This document shows, piece after piece, positions 25,062 to 31,567 of a DNA stretch of 64,000 nt. The notes under the pieces were generated by a model. That model was not told the origin of the DNA. It saw only the letters and a program-made list of their open reading frames with translations, and ran no database searches. The stretch covers positions 83,221 to 147,220 of the forward strand of contig CADAUA010000005.1 of the NCBI GenBank assembly GCA_902791035.1. Reading direction: 5' to 3'. Position 1 is the stretch's first letter, and every line of letters starts with the position of its first letter. The translations under genes were made by a program, and so were the position numbers. This DNA comes from an uncultured Coriobacteriaceae bacterium (lineage in GTDB: Bacteria > Actinomycetota > Coriobacteriia > Coriobacteriales > Atopobiaceae).

Positions 25062-25660
25062 TGCGCGGACCTATATGGGGGACCAAGGTGTGTCCTCGCT
25101 GCGGCGAGGTCGTCTTCGATGACATGAGCGTGTGCTATGGCTGCCTGTATGACTTCTCCAAGGACACGAAGAAGGACGAGGACGTCGTGGTGGCACGGAG
25201 GGAGCTGTGCTCGGCCCTGCCGGCGGATGGCCTCCCCGGGCCGGACGCGGGCGAGCCCGGGCCGGACGCGGGCAAGCCTGGGGCAGACGACGCGCTCGAC
25301 CTGACGGCGACGCTGGAAGTGGTCGCTGGCGGCGTACCCGCGGTGCTCGTGCGCACGGGATCCGTGGACTTCCTGATGGACGTCCCGCCCGACGGGCTCG
25401 TGGTGGGTCGCGACCCCTCCTGCGACCTCGTGCTCCATTCCCCGGCCGTTTCGGCGAGACACGTGAGGCTCCTGCCCACGCAGGGCGGCATCTCCGTCGT
25501 GGACCTGGGCGCCACCAACCCGGCGGTGCTTTCCGGGCGTCCCGTGCGGGGCGTGGAGCTCGCGAGGGCGGGCGAGACGCTGGACGTGTGCGGCGCCCTC
25601 GTCACGGTCGTGGGATGCGAGGCAGCGTATGCCCCGGGGTCGCAGGTCCGGGTCACATAG
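25058..25660 (+). CDS. Zinc-ribbon plus FHA-domain protein
   Basis: A 200-residue protein. The N-terminus has a four-Cys ribbon (CPRCGE, then CYGC; about residues 11-29). A linker with a repeated GPDAG-x-PG follows. The FHA domain (about residues 105-185) shows GRDPSCDLVLHSPAVSARH, including the Gly-Arg and Ser-x-x-His residues that bind phosphothreonine. It probably recognises a phosphorylated partner and could link the pilus machine to a Ser/Thr kinase, though no kinase is in this window. It overlaps the DUF192 gene by ATGA and closes the operon. Confidence 0.85.
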   Translation: MMRGPIWGTKVCPRCGEVVFDDMSVCYGCLYDFSKDTKKDEDVVVARRELCSALPADGLPGPDAGEPGPDAGKPGADDALDLTATLEVVAGGVPAVLVRTGSVDFLMDVPPDGLVVGRDPSCDLVLHSPAVSARHVRLLPTQGGISVVDLGATNPAVLSGRPVRGVELARAGETLDVCGALVTVVGCEAAYAPGSQVRVT

Positions 25661-25739
25661 CGCTTACACGCCGGAGTCGCGGCGTCTCTCCACCCTTTGC
25701 TATGCTTGGGGGTACGGGATGCCGTCGAGAGGTGATGAA

Positions 25740-27731
25740 ATGGAAGGCCGTCGAACAGGGTCGCGAGGCGTGAGCGCTGCGATGGCGCGAGCCCTTCTCT
25801 TCGTCCTCGCGTTTGTTGCCGTGATGGTCGCGCTGCCTTCCATCGCCCTCGCGGACGGATACGAGATGACCAAGGTGAGCATAGACGCCACCGTTAACCC
25901 TGATGGCTCCATGGACGTGGTCGAGGACCGTACCTTCGAGTTCTACGACTCCTTCCATGGGGTGTACTGGCTTGTTCCCAAGGGGTACAACCCGTCCAAC
26001 GGCAAGGAGGTCAGTCTCTCGGACGTCGTGGGCGGCGTGATGGCCCCCGATGGCTTCCAGCGCTTCTCCGAGAACGGATCGGAAGACTCCGGTACGGTGC
26101 AGCTGACGGACGAGGGTTCCCTCGAGCGCCTCAAGATCTACTACACCGTCTACGACGGGGACGTCGTGACCTATCGCATCGCCTACCACGTGGACGGCAT
26201 CCTCACGCGCTGGGAGGACACCGCGGAGCTCTACTGGAAGTTCGTCTCGGACGGCTGGGACGCGGAGTCGCAGGATGTGACCTGCACGGTCCACCTGCCG
26301 GTCCCGGCAGGCGAGACGGTGGACGCCGGTGGGAACGTGCGGGCCTGGGGCCATGGGCCGCTCGACGCGAGCGTGACCTTCGACGGGAACGACGTCGTCT
26401 ACCAGTGCCCTGGCGTGGGAGGGAGCGAGTACGCCGAGGCGAGGGTGACCTTCCCTGCCGAGTGGCTTGCGGGGTGCGAGGTGACAGATGGCAGCGAGCT
26501 CCAGACCATCCTCTCGGAAGAGCAGCAGTGGGCCGACGAGGCCAATGCCAGGCGCGAGCGTGCCCGGATGGCCCTGGGCGGATCGGTTGTCGGGGCCTAC
26601 GTGCTGAGCGTCATCTCCCTCCTGAGGGCGATCCTCGGTTGGAGGAGGTACAAGGCCACCCATACCCCCCAGTTCGATGACAAGTACTTCCGGGACGTCC
26701 CCACGGCGGACCACCCCGCGGTGCTCGCCCGGCTTGTGGGCGATGGAGATGCGGAGAAGAACGGCATGACGGCGGCCCTCATGCGCCTCACGGATCTCAG
26801 GGTGGCCAGCCTCGACAAGATCACGTACGTACCCAAGCGCCGCAAGCGCGAGAGGGAGGCCTACGTGATGCGGCAGACGGGAGCCCTGCCTGCGGCGGGG
26901 GGCGGCGATGACGCCGCGTCCGCCCATGAGGTGGACCAGGCGACCGTCGACTTCTTCTTCGGCTGGCTCGGGCCCAGGATGCGCGGCCGGAGCGCGCCGG
27001 AGGCGGACGAACCGCCGTCGGTCAACTTCTCGGAGATCGAGTCCTATGCCAAGGACCACGCCAGGAGGTACTCGCAGGAGTACGGGGAGTGGTCGTCTGA
27101 GGTGGCCGCCCAGTGCACGATCCGCTTCGAGGGAGATGGCGCCAAGGATAGGGCCGGCACGGTCGTCCTGGGGGTCCTCGCCTTTGTTGCCGCCATGGTC
27201 CTGTTCTTCTACTGGCTCATAGCCGGGTTCTTCTCCTGGTGGGCAGTGGCGGGGGTCACCCTGCTCGTAGGGTCGGGAGTCGTCTGCATCGTCGCCTCCT
27301 CCAAGATGCGCGACCTCAATCCCGAGGGGGTGGAGGTCCTCGCCGAGACGGAGGCGCTCAAGCGGTGGCTCTGCGACTTCACGCGGCTCGAGGAGGCCGT
27401 GCCCACGGACGTGGTCCTCTGGAACCGCCTGCTCGTGATGGCGACCGCGCTCGGCGTTGCCGACAAGGTCATCGAACAGCTCAAGGTGGCCCTGCCGCAG
27501 GTCGTCGACGACCCGGGCTTCATGCCCACGTACGGGTGGTACTACTACGGCATGGGGTCGCGGCTGGGGAACCCGGCCACGGCGGTCGGCGATGCCGTGG
27601 CCCAGGCCCATAGCGTCTCGGCGGCGGCAGTCGCCTCGTCCTCCAGCAGCTCCGGCAGCGGCGGGGGCGGTGGTTTCTCCGGCGGCGGGGGCGGCGGCTT
27701 TGGCGGCGGAGGCGGAGGGGGTGCCTTCTGA
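25740..27731 (+). CDS. DUF2207 predicted membrane protein with glycine-rich tail
   Basis: A 663-residue protein: signal peptide (ALLFVLAFVAVMVALPSIALA), an extracytoplasmic beta-rich DUF2207 domain beginning VSIDATVNPDGSMDVVEDR, a first membrane helix near residue 285, a cytoplasmic part and a pair of helices near residues 480-515. The last 35 residues are Ser/Gly runs ending in F, typical for this family. Function is unknown; it may act in envelope homeostasis. ATG 25740 has GAGAGGTGA just upstream. The next small gene starts in its stop codon, so the two are coupled. Confidence 0.85.
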   Translation: MEGRRTGSRGVSAAMARALLFVLAFVAVMVALPSIALADGYEMTKVSIDATVNPDGSMDVVEDRTFEFYDSFHGVYWLVPKGYNPSNGKEVSLSDVVGGVMAPDGFQRFSENGSEDSGTVQLTDEGSLERLKIYYTVYDGDVVTYRIAYHVDGILTRWEDTAELYWKFVSDGWDAESQDVTCTVHLPVPAGETVDAGGNVRAWGHGPLDASVTFDGNDVVYQCPGVGGSEYAEARVTFPAEWLAGCEVTDGSELQTILSEEQQWADEANARRERARMALGGSVVGAYVLSVISLLRAILGWRRYKATHTPQFDDKYFRDVPTADHPAVLARLVGDGDAEKNGMTAALMRLTDLRVASLDKITYVPKRRKREREAYVMRQTGALPAAGGGDDAASAHEVDQATVDFFFGWLGPRMRGRSAPEADEPPSVNFSEIESYAKDHARRYSQEYGEWSSEVAAQCTIRFEGDGAKDRAGTVVLGVLAFVAAMVLFFYWLIAGFFSWWAVAGVTLLVGSGVVCIVASSKMRDLNPEGVEVLAETEALKRWLCDFTRLEEAVPTDVVLWNRLLVMATALGVADKVIEQLKVALPQVVDDPGFMPTYGWYYYGMGSRLGNPATAVGDAVAQAHSVSAAAVASSSSSSGSGGGGGFSGGGGGGFGGGGGGGAF

Positions 27732-27970
27732 TGCGCGGTGTCGTGTCTATCGGCGATGTGGTGGACCTGCGGAGGAAGCTCTCGGAGAGGGGCCTTGGCT
27801 GGACGGTGCACCTGCATGACGCGTGCGGTGCGCAGACGCTCTCCCTGGAGGCCTTGGAAGGGGCTGCGCCCCTGGCGCAGGCCCAGGGGGCGGTCCGGGA
27901 GTTCTTCTCGGCCAAGAGCTCTGCGGTGGAGTTCGACGAGGCGGGTGGCACGACCTTCTGGCTCGCGTGA
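27731..27970 (+). CDS. Small conserved protein coupled to DUF2207 gene
   Basis: A 79-residue soluble protein containing VHLHDACG (about residues 26-33), followed by SLEAL, and ending EAGGTTFWLA. It resembles a small family seen in Coriobacteriia whose members carry a DAC motif, but I cannot name a function. The ATG overlaps the upstream TGA (TGATG), so it is probably made in step with the DUF2207 protein. The His/Asp/Cys cluster could bind metal; that is speculation. Confidence 0.65.
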   Translation: MRGVVSIGDVVDLRRKLSERGLGWTVHLHDACGAQTLSLEALEGAAPLAQAQGAVREFFSAKSSAVEFDEAGGTTFWLA

Positions 27971-28009
27971 GGCAGGTGGGTGGCCGTCGGGCGTCAGGTG
28001 CCCGTCAGC

Positions 28010-28080
28010 GCGCGTCAGGGGCTTGGCGGCGCGTCAGGGGCCTGGCGGCATGTGTAGGGGCTTGGCGGCATGCGTCAGGA
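28010..28080. repeat. Degenerate 19-20 bp tandem repeat
   Basis: Units of the form GCGCGTCAGGGGCTTGGCG occur at 28010-28028 and 28029-28047 (19 nt each). A 20-nt variant lies at 28048-28067, and a partial unit from 28068 runs straight into a tRNA-like fragment. The tract lies between the small DUF2207-linked gene and tRNA-Phe. Confidence 0.6.
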
Positions 28081-28081
28081 C

Positions 28082-28110
28082 ACTGAAAATCCCCGTGTCT
28101 GGGGCTCGAT
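28082..28110 (+). pseudogene. tRNA-Phe-like fragment (anticodon to T-arm)
   Basis: An 18-nt block, ACTGAAAATCCCCGTGTC (28082-28099), is identical to the anticodon-loop/variable region of the tRNA-Phe gene at 28218-28235. The following 10 nt match at 8 positions, up to TCGA of the T-loop. No acceptor or D-arm is present, so it cannot be a functional tRNA. It lies 106 bp upstream of the intact gene, at the edge of a tandem repeat. It could be a decayed duplicate or a recombination scar. Confidence 0.6.
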
Positions 28111-28133
28111 TGTCGGATTTCCAAAAATAGTCG

Positions 28134-28161
28134 TTGACGCGCGCGAAAGGTTTGGTATAGT
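28134..28161 (+). promoter_or_regulatory. Promoter of tRNA-Phe
   Basis: -35 TTGACG (28134-28139) and -10 TATAGT (28156-28161) are separated by 16 bp, 26 bp before the mature tRNA 5' end. This is the best sigma-70-type promoter in the window. Confidence 0.7.
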
Positions 28162-28187
28162 TAACGAGCTTGCAAGGCAAGCACCTC

Positions 28188-28263
28188 GGCTGGGTAGCTC
28201 AGTTGGTAGAGCAGGGGACTGAAAATCCCCGTGTCAGGGGTTCGACTCCCTTCCCCGCCACCA
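28188..28263 (+). tRNA. tRNA-Phe (GAA anticodon)
   Basis: A 76-nt tRNA with encoded CCA. The D-arm has AGCTCAGTTGGTAGAGC. The anticodon stem is GGGGA/TCCCC with loop CTGAAAA (anticodon GAA), and the T-loop is TTCGACT. The acceptor stem GGCTGGG/CCCCGCC has one mismatch: T4 opposite C69. The gene has a strong promoter and a terminator hairpin at 28274-28305, and it is not part of a tRNA cluster. Confidence 0.95.
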
Positions 28264-28273
28264 GAAGGAATGG

Positions 28274-28305
28274 CCCGTTCACCGTATGGTGGACGGGTTT
28301 TTCTT
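28274..28305 (+). terminator. Terminator of tRNA-Phe
   Basis: Stem CCCGTTCACC (28274-28283) with GGTGGACGGG (28288-28297), one G-T pair, tetraloop GTAT, followed by TTTTTCTTT. A textbook intrinsic terminator. Confidence 0.85.
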
Positions 28306-28333
28306 TGTGGCGTGCAGTACGGACTGGCATCCC

Positions 28334-28600
28334 CTACGGCATGGGCACCACCTTGGCCTCCACGAACCATCGCGGCCCCTCGAAGAAGAGGTAGGTGGAC
28401 CTGCCGTTGACCTTGATGGTGTAGCGCATGCCGGTACCGCCCGTCTTGAGGGAGCAAGCCTGGCGGCAGTCGAGCACGCGGTCGATGGGGTAGCGCACGC
28501 CATCGGACCAGATGACGGCCAGCGGCGTGACGTTGCCGTCCTCGTCGGTGCGAGACTCCACCTCCACGTAGCGCTTCTCCCTGGCGACCACCTTCCTCAT
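28334..28600 (-). CDS. Small conserved protein downstream of dinB
   Basis: An 88-residue protein starting 11 nt after the dinB stop on the same strand, with a GAGGTG site before its ATG. It is rich in beta-strand patterns (RYVEVESRTDEDGNVTPLAVIWSDG ... RYTIKVNGRSTYLFFEG, cited here in parts) and has two Cys in LDCRQAC. I recognise no named family, but small proteins of this type often follow Y-family polymerase genes in Gram-positives. Co-transcription with dinB would put it under the same SOS control; its role is unknown. Confidence 0.75.
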   Translation of the reverse strand: MRKVVAREKRYVEVESRTDEDGNVTPLAVIWSDGVRYPIDRVLDCRQACSLKTGGTGMRYTIKVNGRSTYLFFEGPRWFVEAKVVPMP

Positions 28601-28611
28601 GGGGCATCACC

Positions 28612-29886
28612 TCACGCGAAGAACGAGACGGGATGGATGATGTGGTCGCGCTCGGGGTCGAGCGTGGAGAGCTTGGGGTTGGCGAGCTCGGAGAGGCGAC
28701 GCACGGCATGGTTGCCAAAGCGCGAGCGCAGGTCGTCGATCGTCTCGTCGAGCCGCTCCTGCTCCAGGCGGGTCTGCTCCACGCCAAAGAGGTCGAGCTG
28801 CACCGGCCCGACCGCCGGCACGAGGTTCGTGGCGCGCACGCCGAGGGCCCGTACCCCCTGTTCGCGTAGGTTCCAGTTCCCACAGAGCAGGTCGCCCGCC
28901 AGATGGCAGATCTCGCTCGTTATGTTGCTCGGCCGCTCGAGCCCGGCCTGGCAGGACCGTCCCACGAAGGTCTGGGCGTCGCGGCCCGAGACGCACACGG
29001 TGCGCGCCCTGAGCCCGAGGGCCCGCAGGCGCTGCGCCACGGACTCGCCCATGAGCCACACGACCTGCCGGCCCGTGGCCTCGTCCTCCACGTCAAAGGG
29101 ACAGGTGACGCCGTTGCCCACGCTCTTGACCTCGTAGTCCACGTCGGTCGTCCTGAGGTCGAGCGGCCGGACCGGGCTCTCGTCACGCCCCTGGGCAAAG
29201 AGCTGCACCACGAGGCCCATCTTGCCCAGGCGCTGGTCGAGCAGCTCGGAGTCCGCCCGCGCCAGCTGGCCTATGGTGTGGATCCCGAGCCTGCGCAGCT
29301 TGCGCCCCGTGGCGGGACCCACGTAGAGGAGGTCCTCCACCGGGCAGGGCCATACCGTCTCCATGGCGTTCGTGGGGCTTATCTCCACGAAGCCGTCGGG
29401 CTTGTCGTGGTCCGAGCCGAACTTGGCGAAGATCTTGTTCCACGAGAGGCCCACCGAGACGGAGACTCCCAGCTCCGAGCGGATCCGCTCCGATATCTCC
29501 TCCGCCACGAGCCGGGCATCCCCTCCTGCCAGGTGCACGGAGTTCGTTATGTCCAACCAGGCCTCGTCCGGGCCAAAGGGCTCCACGAGGTCGGTGTAGT
29601 CGTAGTAGATGTGGCGCGCGAGGTTGGAGTAGCGCCGGTAGAGGCCGTAGTGCGGGTGGACGACCGTTGCGTCGGGGCACACGCGCAGGGCCTGCCCCAG
29701 CGTCATGGCGGTCTTGACGCCGCGGCGCTTGGCCTCGTAGCTCGCCGTGAGCACGATGCCGTGGCGCTCCTCGACGTCCCCGCCCACGATGACGGGCAGC
29801 CCGCGCAGGGCCGGGTCCTCGGCCTGCTCGACGCTTGCGTAGAACGCGTTCATGTCGCTGTGGATGATGACTCGGGACGTGTCCAT
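28612..29886 (-). CDS. dinB: DNA polymerase IV (Y-family)
   Basis: A 424-residue translesion polymerase. The palm has the catalytic SDMNAFYASVE (Asp at residue 11) and GPDEAWLDIT with the Asp-Glu pair. A helix-hairpin-helix DNA-binding part (VGPATGRKLRRLGIHTIGQL, exactly 20 residues) and a little-finger domain follow. It copies past damaged bases at the cost of fidelity. ATG 29886 is preceded by AAGGAG. A GAAC-N4-GTTC box lies 26 bp upstream (29912-29923), so LexA control is likely. The C-terminus lacks an obvious beta-clamp motif that I can define with certainty. Confidence 0.93.
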   Translation of the reverse strand: MDTSRVIIHSDMNAFYASVEQAEDPALRGLPVIVGGDVEERHGIVLTASYEAKRRGVKTAMTLGQALRVCPDATVVHPHYGLYRRYSNLARHIYYDYTDLVEPFGPDEAWLDITNSVHLAGGDARLVAEEISERIRSELGVSVSVGLSWNKIFAKFGSDHDKPDGFVEISPTNAMETVWPCPVEDLLYVGPATGRKLRRLGIHTIGQLARADSELLDQRLGKMGLVVQLFAQGRDESPVRPLDLRTTDVDYEVKSVGNGVTCPFDVEDEATGRQVVWLMGESVAQRLRALGLRARTVCVSGRDAQTFVGRSCQAGLERPSNITSEICHLAGDLLCGNWNLREQGVRALGVRATNLVPAVGPVQLDLFGVEQTRLEQERLDETIDDLRSRFGNHAVRRLSELANPKLSTLDPERDHIIHPVSFFA

Positions 29887-29911
29887 GGCGCTCCTTCCTG
29901 CTACTAGCTTA

Positions 29912-29923
29912 GAACGGCTGTTC
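29912..29923. promoter_or_regulatory. Candidate LexA (SOS) box for dinB
   Basis: GAACGGCTGTTC fits the Gram-positive/actinobacterial SOS consensus GAAC-N4-GTTC. It lies 26 bp upstream of the dinB start codon on the opposite strand, in the position expected for a repressor site. Confidence 0.7.
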
Positions 29924-30091
29924 GCAGTATTGCAAGGGCACCGGACATTAATTCGGCGAACGGATGTACGACCTGCTCAGGGCACCTATGGCATATCAAA
30001 TGCGAGACGATGGCGGGCGGTGGGCGGGTGTCCCGCAACGGTGCCGGTGCAAGTAGCGCGCAATCCCCGCGAGGCAGGTGGGAAGCCGCCC

Positions 30092-30433
30092 CTAGAACCG
30101 CACCTCGAAGTCCGCCTCGGTGGGGTCGAGGGGCATGTCGTCCTTCTCCTCGATCCTGTAGCTGATGGGGAAGCGTCGGTAGGACCCCACGAGGTCGGTG
30201 AAGAAGGCGGACACGTCGCCGGCGGCACCTTGGATCTCCAGCTCGACCGAGCCGTCGCTCTCGTTCCTGACCCAACCCGTGAGGTGGCGCGTGATGCAGA
30301 TGTTCTGGCAGGTCCAGCGGAAGCCCACGCCCTGGACCTGGCCCACGAAGCGCACGTGGAGCCTGCGGGCGTCGGCAGGGAGCGGCCTGGGCTCCTGTGG
30401 GGTCTTGCCTGCGCCTTTCCTGCGTCCGAACAT
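30092..30433 (-). CDS. Acylphosphatase
   Basis: A 113-residue protein whose C-terminal 90 residues are an acylphosphatase domain. GQVQGVGFRWTCQN holds the catalytic Arg, and GWVRNESDGSVELEIQG the catalytic Asn. The enzyme hydrolyses carboxyl-phosphate bonds such as acetyl phosphate or 1,3-bisphosphoglycerate. It carries a basic, Pro-rich N-terminal extension of about 22 residues. The start is set by GGGAGA before the ATG at 30433. It is monocistronic and diverges from degV. Confidence 0.9.
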   Translation of the reverse strand: MFGRRKGAGKTPQEPRPLPADARRLHVRFVGQVQGVGFRWTCQNICITRHLTGWVRNESDGSVELEIQGAAGDVSAFFTDLVGSYRRFPISYRIEEKDDMPLDPTEADFEVRF

Positions 30434-30561
30434 ATCGTCTCCCGGTAGTTGGTTTATCATGGCCGGACATCGCAACCACGGCGTATGCCGTCCCATCGCC
30501 TACAATGGTAAGCGATTCTGGCGATTCGTCGCCGTGCACACAAGATGAACGAGGAGGGCGT

Positions 30562-31515
30562 ATGCCTGCCAAGTGCAAGATAATGACCGACTCCTGCTGT
30601 GACTTCACGTTGCAGGAGTCCCAGGCCGAGGGCGTGGAGTGCCTTCCCTTCACCTACACCGAGGCGGGCAAGCCCGACGGGCTCAACGGCGTGGACGACC
30701 TCTTCCAGTCCAGGACGGCGCACGAGTTCTACGAGGCCATCCGCAACGGTGCCTGCCCCATGACCTCGCAGCCCTCCCAGCTCGTCTTCGAGGAGGCCTT
30801 CGAGCGCGTGCAGGCCGAGGGTGTCCCCACCGTGTACTTCTCCATCTCCAGTGGCATCTCCGGTGGCGCGCAGGGCGCCCAGGCGGCGCTCGACCGCGTG
30901 AGGGAGAACCACGGCGGCAAGCTGGACACCCCCGTCTACGTCGTCGACCTCCTCATGACCTCCACCACGCAGAACCTCTTCATGCACCAGGCCGCCATCA
31001 AGCGCGACGAGGGCCTCACGGCCGAGGAGATGGTCGCCTGGGCCAAGGATGCCATCTTCCGCACGCACACCATCTTCATGGTCGACAACCTCGACTCGCT
31101 GCACCGCGGCGGCCGCATCCCCAAGTCCGTCGCCCTCATCGGCGGCCTCCTGGACGTGAAGCCCCTCCTCACCTGGCGTCTGGACGGCACGCTCACCATC
31201 GTGGGCGTCTCCCGTGGCCGCAGGAAGGCCCTGCGCAAGATGGAGGAGTTCTACGAGAAGTACCATCGCGACGACGAGTATGGCCCCGTGGTGGCCGTCG
31301 GCGACGCAGACTGCGTGCCCGACGGGGACTCGCTCGCTCGCACCATCAAGGAGAAGCACCACGGCGTGAGGGTCTACCGCTCCACCATCGGTCCCACCAT
31401 CGGCTCGCACGTGGGCCCGGGTATGGTCTCGTGCTGCTTCTGGGGCGTGGACCGCAGGCGGGGCGACAACGACGCCGCTGGCGAGGACAGCGTCAAGGGC
31501 GTCTCCAAGAGCTAG
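30562..31515 (+). CDS. DegV-family fatty-acid-binding protein
   Basis: A 317-residue DegV protein. It has the N-terminal KIMTDSCCDF and the paired motifs MTSQPS and SISSGISGGAQGA that bind the fatty-acid carboxylate, then LDSLHRGGRIPK in domain 2. FakB-type members present fatty acids to the kinase FakA for membrane lipid synthesis or regulation. FakA is not in this window. ATG 30562 has GAGGAGGG upstream. The C-terminal 25 residues are a charged extension. Confidence 0.9.
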   Translation: MPAKCKIMTDSCCDFTLQESQAEGVECLPFTYTEAGKPDGLNGVDDLFQSRTAHEFYEAIRNGACPMTSQPSQLVFEEAFERVQAEGVPTVYFSISSGISGGAQGAQAALDRVRENHGGKLDTPVYVVDLLMTSTTQNLFMHQAAIKRDEGLTAEEMVAWAKDAIFRTHTIFMVDNLDSLHRGGRIPKSVALIGGLLDVKPLLTWRLDGTLTIVGVSRGRRKALRKMEEFYEKYHRDDEYGPVVAVGDADCVPDGDSLARTIKEKHHGVRVYRSTIGPTIGSHVGPGMVSCCFWGVDRRRGDNDAAGEDSVKGVSKS

Positions 31516-31567
31516 TGCCCGTGTGGGCCGCGCGGTCGTCGGGCCGCGCCAGCACCAGGGAGGACTG

